Virus record (IMG/VR): IMGVR_UViG_3300025647_000126
Location: 1 to 34,396 of that record
Reading direction: 5' to 3' (one strand)
DNA: 34,396 nt
DNA from: a virus
Every line of letters begins with the position of its first letter. The stretch's first letter is position 1. A model generated the notes under the pieces. The model was not told where the DNA came from. It saw nothing but the letters and a program-made list of their open reading frames with translations, and searched no databases. The position numbers were made by a program, and so were the translations under genes. Below are positions 18,946 through 24,550 of this stretch, piece by piece.

Positions 18946-19173
18946 ATGCACGAATTAGTTCATCTTTTGCAGAAAACTCGCATTATCCCTTTAGTGGTGA
19001 TGGCTTTCATACTATGGCTGACGTATGACTTCCATGAGTTCTACAAAAAACACGCTATGGACATGCAGGAGTGGCAGATAGCGGCTGTATTTGCGTACGC
19101 CGGAGTACTCATCGGAGCGATTAAGTTCTTATTTGAACACATCACTAACAAAATTGAGCGGGATGACGACTGA
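18946..19173 (+). CDS. Putative holin with two transmembrane segments
   Basis: This 75-residue protein starts immediately after the giant tail gene's stop. Two hydrophobic segments are visible at residues 13-29 and 44-63, separated by a charged loop (HEFYKKHAMDMQEW) and followed by an acidic tail (ERDDD). Size, topology and position at the head of a block that ends in a lysozyme fit a class II-like holin. It overlaps the next gene as TGATG. Another small membrane protein in the block could be the true holin or an antiholin. Confidence 0.6.
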   Translation: MHELVHLLQKTRIIPLVVMAFILWLTYDFHEFYKKHAMDMQEWQIAAVFAYAGVLIGAIKFLFEHITNKIERDDD

Positions 19174-19700
19174 TGGATTGGATTGAACTATTAGGACTTG
19201 GCGCATCAGCGGCATCAGGTGGCCTATTCGGTGTCCTCGGAGCGGCATTTGGCTCATGGATGAAGCATAAAGAGCGTCAGCAAAAAGCAATTGAGCAGAA
19301 AGCAGAGAGAGAACATGAACTGAAACTGATAGAACTGCGTATGCAGTCAACCTCGCAGGAGGGTGCATGGGACGGACTGACGACGAGCCTCCACGCTCAG
19401 ATGGAGTTGGACAAACACCAGACGAATCTTCCCCTTGTGGTGGCGATCAAGTCTCTTTTCAGACCTTTCCTTACACTGTGTTTGTGGGGTGCGGTGGCGT
19501 GGCTGATGCACCTTGTCCTCATGGGATCGCTGCAAAATTACCTTTCGATGGCCTCACAAGCACAAACGATATTTTCAAGTGCCGAAATTGTGAGTCTCGT
19601 CCGGTACGTTGTTTATTCGACTGTTTTTTCTGCCACGACTGCAACAACGTGGTGGTTCGGAGAACGCGCACTGTCTCTACCAGACGTAAAGAATAGGTGA
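19173..19700 (+). CDS. Three-transmembrane holin-like protein
   Basis: This 175-residue protein has hydrophobic segments at about 5-28, 97-118 and 142-162. A highly charged coiled coil (residues 30-58) and an amphipathic stretch lie between the first two. The C-terminus has TTWWFGERALSLPDVKNR, where the WWFG(E/D)R turn after the last segment is familiar from phage/GTA three-TM holin-like proteins (compare Pfam GTA holin 3TM; from memory). It sits between a two-TM protein and a one-TM coiled-coil protein in the lysis block. It is probably the main holin or a partner of the upstream two-TM protein. Confidence 0.6.
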   Translation: MDWIELLGLGASAASGGLFGVLGAAFGSWMKHKERQQKAIEQKAEREHELKLIELRMQSTSQEGAWDGLTTSLHAQMELDKHQTNLPLVVAIKSLFRPFLTLCLWGAVAWLMHLVLMGSLQNYLSMASQAQTIFSSAEIVSLVRYVVYSTVFSATTATTWWFGERALSLPDVKNR

Positions 19701-19703
19701 GAC

Positions 19704-20198
19704 ATGGAAGAACAGCAAATGCACCGCAGGGCGGAGGATCGGCAACGCGCCTATGATCCGAATTTATCTGTGCTACAAGCACAGGTGCATGAGATAGGTA
19801 AGGCCGTAGCTGCACTACAGGGCTCACCTGAGAAGGGGGCGTTGGAAAAACACTTCCAAACAATATTTAGTACGCTGATTCTAGGCATTCTTGCATGGGT
19901 TGGTACGTCCACGCTCGAAAGCCGAGAAAATATCATCAAGTTAAGCTCGTCCAGTTCGACAATAGAGAGCCGACTTAGCGAGGTCAAGAACCAGATTAAT
20001 ATGGCTATGAGCACAAACTATACAAAAGACGATGCCAACCGTGACCTAGTATCAGTCCTCGGTCGTATCAAGGCAGTAGAGGATAAACAAATTAACATGG
20101 ACAAACACTTAATGCACATACGCAAAGAGTACGACGTTCTGCTGTTAGAGCATGATAAATGGAAGAAAATGCACGACCATGAGGATGAAAACAGATGA
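19704..20198 (+). CDS. Single-pass membrane coiled-coil protein of lysis block
   Basis: This 164-residue protein has a charged, basic N-terminal 50 residues (MEEQQMHRRAEDRQRAY), one hydrophobic segment at about 52-71, and then a long helical/coiled-coil domain (75-164) rich in Lys and Glu. The topology (short cytoplasmic side, one TM, long periplasmic coil) resembles inner-membrane spanins, but the N-terminal part is longer than usual. No lipoprotein partner is seen. It overlaps the DUF1353 gene by four bases (ATGA). The spanin-like or lysis-regulator role is inference. Confidence 0.55.
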   Translation: MEEQQMHRRAEDRQRAYDPNLSVLQAQVHEIGKAVAALQGSPEKGALEKHFQTIFSTLILGILAWVGTSTLESRENIIKLSSSSSTIESRLSEVKNQINMAMSTNYTKDDANRDLVSVLGRIKAVEDKQINMDKHLMHIRKEYDVLLLEHDKWKKMHDHEDENR

Positions 20199-20512
20199 CT
20201 CCGCTTCTCCTGCAACGCATAAGTTATCAGCAGTTTATGCTTATGGAAGATTTCCATGCAGAGTGCGGGATCACTGTCCCTATGGGGTTTATCTCCGATG
20301 GAATTACCGTCCCGCGGGGTCTTAGGTGGTTCGCCGTACCTACGGGTTGTGGGTTCAACGCCGCCCTCGTCCATGACTACCTGTTGTCAGAAGGACACTC
20401 ATGGGAACACGCGCAGGAGCGTTTTGAAGCGCAATTAGAACTAGATGGAATACCTTACATAACACGGAAATTATATGTATTTGGAGTCGCAATTTGGGGG
20501 AAAATCAGATGA
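20195..20512 (+). CDS. DUF1353-family protein
   Basis: This 105-residue protein contains GFISDGITVP (residues 31-40) and ALVHDYLL (57-64), matching the GF..D..SVP...HD layout that I associate with DUF1353, a family common in phages and prophages near tail or lysis genes. The conserved Asp and the His-Asp pair suggest a metal or catalytic site, but no activity is established. It lies between two single-pass membrane proteins and overlaps both by four bases (ATGA), so it is expressed with the lysis block. Confidence 0.72.
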   Translation: MTPLLLQRISYQQFMLMEDFHAECGITVPMGFISDGITVPRGLRWFAVPTGCGFNAALVHDYLLSEGHSWEHAQERFEAQLELDGIPYITRKLYVFGVAIWGKIR

Positions 20513-20796
20513 CTCAGTCGCATTTGTCCCTACTAGAGAAGATTGTTTTCGCCATTGCAGCAGCCCTTGGTGCGACTATCCTTTATGCAATGGACTGGCA
20601 GAGGGAGCAAGACGCAAATATATCGGGGATAAGGGAGCTTCAGAAGGAGCAAAAAGCCCTGTACACGCAGCAAAAACAGCTTAATGAGAGTATTCTTAAC
20701 TTTAACAGTGAAATGCTGAAGGCTATTAAGGCCACGCAAGGTGACACCAATGGCGAACATGGAGCAAGTACGGCTAATATCATCCCTGAAGGATAA
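20509..20796 (+). CDS. Small type II membrane protein, inner-membrane-spanin-like
   Basis: I used the ATG at 20509, which overlaps the previous stop as ATGA and has GGGGG about ten bases upstream; an ATG 15 bases earlier would lie inside the DUF1353 gene. The 95-residue product has one TM segment at about 8-27 near the N-terminus and a helical, Gln/Lys/Glu-rich remainder (residues 30-80). This is the layout of phage inner-membrane spanins, which link to an outer-membrane lipoprotein. No Rz1-type lipoprotein is visible within or after it, so the assignment is tentative. Confidence 0.55.
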   Translation: MTQSHLSLLEKIVFAIAAALGATILYAMDWQREQDANISGIRELQKEQKALYTQQKQLNESILNFNSEMLKAIKATQGDTNGEHGASTANIIPEG

Positions 20797-21082
20797 TGGG
20801 CTGCATGATGTAGCGGATTACATGATGCACCTTTTTGAACGGCAGGATGATGTAGATAAAAAGGTTGAGGCCATACAAAGGTGCATGGATGATATAAAAA
20901 AGGCATTCCCAAAGGAAGACCCTTATGGGCACAGGTTGTACCATGAGAAGGTAATAAGGCAGCGGGAAGCAATGGATGAAGTAAGGTGGTCAGTGAAAGC
21001 TGATCTGTACCAAAAGGCGGCATGGATAGTTATTGGGCTAATTGTTGCGGGTGCGGGGTTAAAATTGGGATTAGGTGGATGA
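20750..21082 (+). CDS. C-terminally anchored membrane protein upstream of lysozyme
   Basis: I chose the ATG at 20750 (110 residues), with AAGGTG about eight bases before it; a GTG at 20741 and an ATG at 20759 are alternatives. The protein is charged and helical up to residue ~88, includes DPYGHRLYHE (57-66), and ends in a single hydrophobic segment at about 90-108 with a Gly-rich tail. The first half overlaps the preceding gene by 47 bases. Tail-anchored proteins with this GHRxYHE pattern occur in phage lysis regions. The role, possibly holin or holin regulator, is uncertain. Confidence 0.58.
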   Translation: MANMEQVRLISSLKDNGLHDVADYMMHLFERQDDVDKKVEAIQRCMDDIKKAFPKEDPYGHRLYHEKVIRQREAMDEVRWSVKADLYQKAAWIVIGLIVAGAGLKLGLGG

Positions 21083-21501
21083 CGAGCGACGACTTTGAAA
21101 ATATGTTAATGCGCCATGAGGGTGTGCGACTGAGCCTGTACAAGTGTTCGGAAGGATTTAACACAATTGGTGTGGGTAGGAATTTAGACTCAAACGGGAT
21201 TAGTTTAGATGAAGCAATGCTTCTTATGCGGAATGACGTGGATAAGGCTGCTAGAGACTTGGGAACTCATTTTCCCATCGTTCATGAGCTTGATAGCAAT
21301 CGTTACTATGTCCTCGTTAATATGGTATTTAATCTTGGGTTAGTTGGAATTAGCCGATTCAAGAAGATGTGGGCTGCTATATCCTCAAGGGATTACGAGC
21401 AAGCTGCACTGGAAATGTTAGACAGTAAATGGGCAGACCAAGTAGGCAATAGAGCTGTTGAGCTGTCTGAAATTATGAAAACCGGGGAATATAATGGCTA
21501 G
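21079..21501 (+). CDS. Endolysin, T4-type lysozyme (GH24 muramidase) with Glu-Cys-Thr triad
   Basis: The ATG at 21079 overlaps the previous stop (ATGA) and gives 140 residues; a longer frame from 21022 would start inside the membrane-protein gene. The product aligns with T4 lysozyme around HEGVRLSLYKCSEGFNTIGV, where Glu14 is the catalytic acid and Thr29 matches T4 Thr26. The position of T4 Asp20 is Cys23. The 8- and 5-residue spacings of the GH24 triad are kept. A C-terminal GNRAVELSEIM segment is the usual GH24 end. There is no signal peptide, so release depends on a holin from the genes just upstream. It cleaves peptidoglycan glycan strands at the end of infection. Confidence 0.9.
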   Translation: MTSDDFENMLMRHEGVRLSLYKCSEGFNTIGVGRNLDSNGISLDEAMLLMRNDVDKAARDLGTHFPIVHELDSNRYYVLVNMVFNLGLVGISRFKKMWAAISSRDYEQAALEMLDSKWADQVGNRAVELSEIMKTGEYNG

Positions 21502-21532
21502 AGCAGCACCAGTCTTTGACTATTCGTTTTAA
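21494..21532 (+). CDS. Possible 12-residue ORF after lysozyme
   Basis: An ATG inside the last codons of the lysozyme gene opens MARAAPVFDYSF followed by TAA. It has only a weak purine-rich stretch (GGGGAAT) upstream, spaced seven bases. It may be a leader that helps reinitiation, a vestige of a larger gene or chance. I list it because the region is otherwise fully packed. Confidence 0.2.
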   Translation: MARAAPVFDYSF

Positions 21533-21545
21533 TAGGAGACCAGAA

Positions 21546-22205
21546 ATGGCAAGTGGAACATTACTTTTTGATTACGCTCAGCGGGTAAAGGGCGGAGATT
21601 TGCGTGCAGCGCAACAGGACTTGGCGCTAACTACAGGTTTGATGGCTATCCCCGGACCTAAAATATTACCAAGAGCCCCGCAAACTAATCTGTATGAAAA
21701 TGTAGCGAGAAGGACTGCTAGAAAAACTTTCCGTGGCAGAGGACCTGCTACTAAAGAGGCAGCAGAAATAACTAAGGATTATGAGTTACTATCAGCGAAG
21801 GTAGCTAAGAAATCAGGAAGAAAAAAACGCTTTGAGAAGCAACAGCGTGCTATCGAAAGAAGTAAAAGAATGGAAAAGGCAGCGCATCAGGCGGAAGCCA
21901 TAAGTAAAGTTGGCGAGTCTTTGGGTGACGCACTAAAACAACGACGTATGGAAAAATTAGCAGAAAGGGCGTACAACTGGTGGAACAAAGGAAAGAATGC
22001 TGCGGATTCAGTTTCAAAGGCGAAGGGAGCACAGGTTGCTATAGCCGCAGCAGAAACAGCCAATGCTGTTGATGATATTAACGACGGCCAAGGTACTATT
22101 CGTCGTATGCAAGAACAGATGCAAAACCGCAAAATTATTCCTGAAGTAGTTGAAGGTATACGCGCTAAAGGATATTTTGATCCACTAATAAGAGGTAAAT
22201 ACTGA
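21546..22205 (+). CDS. Basic helical/coiled-coil phage protein
   Basis: I chose the ATG at 21546, which has AGGAG seven bases upstream; the frame extends to a TTG at 21516 without support. The 219-residue product is strongly basic and helical, with long Lys/Arg/Glu/Ala runs between residues ~60 and 185 (e.g. KKSGRKKRFEKQQRAIERSK) and a Pro-Gly-rich region near residues 36-45. No enzymatic motif is visible. Being last in the late operon, after lysis, it could be a virion-internal or DNA-binding protein. Function unknown. Confidence 0.65.
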   Translation: MASGTLLFDYAQRVKGGDLRAAQQDLALTTGLMAIPGPKILPRAPQTNLYENVARRTARKTFRGRGPATKEAAEITKDYELLSAKVAKKSGRKKRFEKQQRAIERSKRMEKAAHQAEAISKVGESLGDALKQRRMEKLAERAYNWWNKGKNAADSVSKAKGAQVAIAAAETANAVDDINDGQGTIRRMQEQMQNRKIIPEVVEGIRAKGYFDPLIRGKY

Positions 22206-22246
22206 TGGCAAAAGGTAAGAAAGGCGGCGGCGGCAAGAAGTGCTGA
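22205..22246 (+). CDS. Tiny Lys/Gly-rich ORF (13 residues)
   Basis: An ATG overlapping the previous stop as TGATG opens MAKGKKGGGGKKC and a TGA. Translational coupling and the strongly biased composition (five Lys, five Gly, terminal Cys) are suggestive. It ends eight bases before the terminator stem. With only 13 codons it may not be translated to any purpose. No function can be assigned. Confidence 0.3.
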   Translation: MAKGKKGGGGKKC

Positions 22247-22253
22247 CAAAAAA

Positions 22254-22281
22254 AACCCCGACAACGCGAGAAGTCGGGGTT
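22254..22281 (-). terminator. Intrinsic terminator at the convergent junction
   Basis: AACCCCGAC (22254-22262) pairs with GTCGGGGTT (22273-22281), nine base pairs around a 10-base loop. On the minus strand the stem is followed by a run of T (the A-run just left of 22254), so it should efficiently stop the leftward early/replication transcripts. On the plus strand no T-run follows, though the hairpin may still slow the rightward late transcript. It lies exactly where the two opposing gene blocks meet. Confidence 0.85.
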
Positions 22282-22319
22282 AGAAGTACACTTCATTCAC
22301 ACATTAAAGGAGATTCAAT

Positions 22320-22355
22320 ATGTGCTTTGAAGTTTATGAGGAATATGTTTTTTAG
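22320..22355 (+). CDS. Possible 11-residue ORF with strong ribosome site
   Basis: AAAGGAG (22306-22312) sits seven bases before an ATG that opens MCFEVYEEYVF and a TAG. The stop abuts the end of the minus-strand gene at 22356. The ribosome site is as good as that of any real gene here, but the reading frame is tiny and lies beyond the hairpin. It may be a truncated gene start left by rearrangement at the junction or a genuine micro-peptide. Confidence 0.3.
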   Translation: MCFEVYEEYVF

Positions 22356-22604
22356 TCAAGGAACGATTATTTTAGGTTGATCTTTTTCTTCCAGAAGACC
22401 TACATCCGGCTGAAAAAGATCAAAAGGGTTGTCCCATATCATAATAGCCATTGGGACAAAGGTTTCCCCTTCTACGTGGCATATCGCGACACGTTTATTT
22501 CCTTCCTTATCCACAACGGGCAATAACTGCACGTTGTCGGCCTGCATGGAATTTTTGAGGAAGTTCCAGTTATCAAGGTAAGTTTGTCTGTCTGTTTTGT
22601 CCAT
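22356..22604 (-). CDS. Hypothetical small protein, last gene of leftward block
   Basis: I chose the ATG at 22604, which overlaps the preceding stop (TAATG), giving 82 residues from MDKTDRQTYLDNW; an upstream Met nine residues earlier lies inside the nuclease gene. The product has a helical start, then strands such as VQLLPVVD, KRVAICHV and FVPMAIMIW. It is acidic overall. I do not recognise the family. Location directly after the PD-(D/E)XK nuclease suggests co-expression in the replication block. Confidence 0.65.
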   Translation of the reverse strand: MDKTDRQTYLDNWNFLKNSMQADNVQLLPVVDKEGNKRVAICHVEGETFVPMAIMIWDNPFDLFQPDVGLLEEKDQPKIIVP

Positions 22605-22999
22605 TATCCAAGTACCATAACTTCTATCCATTCTGCTACTTGTCGAGGCGTCATCCCCACATCTTTAAGGACTATGTCTTTCTTCAAGTCCTCTACTGTG
22701 AAAATGTATCCCCCACTATCAGTACCCATAATAACTGCGGTCTTGACGTTATTCTTGGCGGCTCTACGTAGCCACCGTAGTTGAAGTTTGGATAGTTTAG
22801 GGTGAGTTGAAGTGGATAAATTCAACGTACGAGGAGGAGTTTGAACATATTTATATTCCACCCAGAGAATACCGTTATGCCCCTCGTAGTAGTTATCCGG
22901 TGTACCGTTAGTGGCGGTAAGCCCCATACCCTGCGTGTACACAGAGTTATTTAACTGATTGTGTACACGCTTGATATAGTTAGCTTCAGGTTTAGCCAT
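22604..22999 (-). CDS. PD-(D/E)XK nuclease-like protein
   Basis: This 131-residue protein shows the PD-(D/E)XK active-site layout: NGTPD (Asp35), then a strand with WVEYK (Glu48, Lys50), then an LSKLQLRWLRRA helix and a strand with TAVIMGT. The Gln in the LSxLQ helix is usual for this superfamily in phages (VRR-NUC/resolvase-like). It probably cuts branched or damaged DNA during phage replication or recombination, or degrades host DNA; the sequence does not decide which. The start lies within the end of the preceding coiled-coil gene (8-base overlap). Confidence 0.75.
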   Translation of the reverse strand: MAKPEANYIKRVHNQLNNSVYTQGMGLTATNGTPDNYYEGHNGILWVEYKYVQTPPRTLNLSTSTHPKLSKLQLRWLRRAAKNNVKTAVIMGTDSGGYIFTVEDLKKDIVLKDVGMTPRQVAEWIEVMVLG

Positions 23000-23228
23000 T
23001 AACCTTGTCGTCCAGACGGACGTTCTGAAGATTCAGCTTTTCGATCTGCTTGGAAATAGAAAGAGCGTGCTTTTCATCAGCTTTGGCTACTTTCATTGAT
23101 TCCCGGGCTTTAGCCTTGGCTTCTTTTAGGTCATCACGCAGGTTCTTGATCTCAGCTTTGTTCTCAAGAATCTGGTCTTTCATCTTAGCTTGTGTAGCAG
23201 TTAATACTTTAGAGGGCTTGCGAGCCAT
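22992..23228 (-). CDS. Small coiled-coil protein
   Basis: This 78-residue protein is almost entirely Lys/Glu/Ala-rich helix (LENKAEIKNLRDDLKEAKAK and onward) with heptad spacing, predicting a coiled coil. AAGGAG lies upstream of the ATG. It overlaps genes on both sides by a few bases. No family recognised. It is within the polymerase/nuclease operon and may be a small structural or inhibitor protein. Confidence 0.6.
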   Translation of the reverse strand: MARKPSKVLTATQAKMKDQILENKAEIKNLRDDLKEAKAKARESMKVAKADEKHALSISKQIEKLNLQNVRLDDKVNG

Positions 23229-23445
23229 GAACTTTTCTCCTTAATTTTTCACGTAAATTAGAACTCTCAACCGACACAATGCGCTTGATTAGCCTGTCTA
23301 AGGCTGAAGGTCTACGCCTTGTGTCGATTTCGAGATCCAGAGCATAATACAGCTCAGCAAGACTGAGCTGCGTTATGTTGTTGGTTAGCCCTCGATAAGA
23401 CGAGAGCACATCCGCAACGATATGTTTACGGACAGTTGGTAACAT
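23209..23445 (-). CDS. Hypothetical small basic protein
   Basis: This 78-residue protein is coupled by TGATG to the Cys4 gene upstream. It is helical and rich in Arg and Leu (TRRRPSALDRLIKRIV in the middle), with a net positive charge at the C-terminus (REKLRRKVHG). It may bind nucleic acid, but no motif is clear. It overlaps the following coiled-coil gene by 20 bases. Confidence 0.6.
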   Translation of the reverse strand: MLPTVRKHIVADVLSSYRGLTNNITQLSLAELYYALDLEIDTRRRPSALDRLIKRIVSVESSNLREKLRRKVHGSQAL

Positions 23446-24137
23446 CAGTCAAACTTTGGTGGGGCCAACAGGATGTTTTCAGCGTCTTGCAGACGAGAGT
23501 TTACATACGCAAACTGCTCATCAGTCAGAGGACGAGGATCACCAAACGCTACGGTCTTGGCATCTGAATTACCTGCGGCTTTAGTGTACATGGACATTAC
23601 CAACTGGCGTGGTAAGCGACCCATACCTGCAATTTTGCTGATTGTGGAGTCAAAGTCCTTGATACCCGTAGGTGACACAGAGATGGTCATAATATCTGAC
23701 TCATTACCCTCACCGGCATCAGCAGGAAGCAGAGCTACCATCTTCATGTTCTTACAGGCTTTACCATTGCCATTAGAACCAAACTGGTTCATTGGGCAGG
23801 TCTTACAGTCATCTGCTTGGATTTCAGGAGCGTTTTCAGCAGGGATAAGGTCATCGTTAGTGCCTTTACCTACAGCGGCACACACAGGTGGCTGTGGGTT
23901 ATCTTTACGATATGCGCCTTTGTACAGATAATTGGCAGCAGCGAACTGAACGACGATTACATCGATCGGACCTTCTACTTCGCCAATACCCGGTACTTTG
24001 AACTTACCGTTATTCATAACAGAAATACGGCTTCCGGTTGGAGCCTGCACACGCTTTTGCAGTTCCAGAATTTCCTGCTGAATTGAAGCAGGCAGATTAG
24101 AGGTTTGGTTTACTTCAGCGACTTCTTGTTTCGCCAT
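23445..24137 (-). CDS. Conserved Cys4 protein of phage replication module, possible ssDNA-binding role
   Basis: This 230-residue protein has a strong ribosome site (AAGGAG). Cysteines at 86, 111, 114 and 128 (PPVCAAVG, DDCKTCPMN, GKACKN) form a plausible zinc-binding set embedded in a beta-rich central domain. The C-terminus (LTDEQFAYVNSRLQDAEN, LLAPPKFD) is helical and acidic-ended. Proteins with this CxxCP...GKACK pattern sit next to phage polymerases, and an ssDNA-binding or replication-accessory role would fit. I cannot confirm a domain match without a search. Confidence 0.6.
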   Translation of the reverse strand: MAKQEVAEVNQTSNLPASIQQEILELQKRVQAPTGSRISVMNNGKFKVPGIGEVEGPIDVIVVQFAAANYLYKGAYRKDNPQPPVCAAVGKGTNDDLIPAENAPEIQADDCKTCPMNQFGSNGNGKACKNMKMVALLPADAGEGNESDIMTISVSPTGIKDFDSTISKIAGMGRLPRQLVMSMYTKAAGNSDAKTVAFGDPRPLTDEQFAYVNSRLQDAENILLAPPKFD

Positions 24138-24541
24138 TATGATCTCCTTTTAGTTACAGATAGTGTGAATTTCTCGAAAGTCTTAAGTCCCGGAGGTAAT
24201 TCACCATCATGCAGAGACAGATATTCCCTGACAGCCGGAGCTGACAGACGCTTCTGTAGCATGTGGAGGTTCCCCGTGGAACTTGCCCAATCAAGAAATT
24301 CTTCAGAGTCCTCGAAGGTTGGATAATCTTCCGTCTTTGGAGTGACGTTAATATCCTTACCAGAGGCTTTATCGATTCCGATTGCGTTCATGGTGTCCCG
24401 AATCCGGTACTCCAAGTCCTCAATCTCCTCGTTCAGTTGATTCATTTGCGAGGTCAGTCCTGCTTTTTGAACACGCAAGTCACTCAACTTGTCAATCATT
24501 GTACCTAGAGGTGTATCATCTTGCAACACTTCATTTAACAT
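24137..24541 (-). CDS. Coiled-coil protein of replication module (Gam-like layout)
   Basis: This 134-residue protein has AGGAG upstream. Residues ~14-55 form a coiled coil (DLRVQKAGLTSQMNQLNEEI), followed by a globular part with FLDWASSTGNLHMLQKRLS and a terminal LPPGLKTFEKFTLSVTKRRS. The C-terminal pattern (LQ.RL...AVRE...G..PPG...F....LSV.K) is familiar from small proteins beside phage polymerase and recombination genes. A Gam-like end-protection function is possible but not shown. It lies nine bases after the polymerase stop. Confidence 0.6.
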   Translation of the reverse strand: MLNEVLQDDTPLGTMIDKLSDLRVQKAGLTSQMNQLNEEIEDLEYRIRDTMNAIGIDKASGKDINVTPKTEDYPTFEDSEEFLDWASSTGNLHMLQKRLSAPAVREYLSLHDGELPPGLKTFEKFTLSVTKRRS

Positions 24542-24550
24542 TTGAATCTC

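Noticed and set aside
21022-21079. Longer lysozyme starting at 21022
   Set aside because: It would add 19 Cys-rich residues encoded inside the membrane-protein gene; the ATGA-coupled start at 21079 matches GH24 N-termini.
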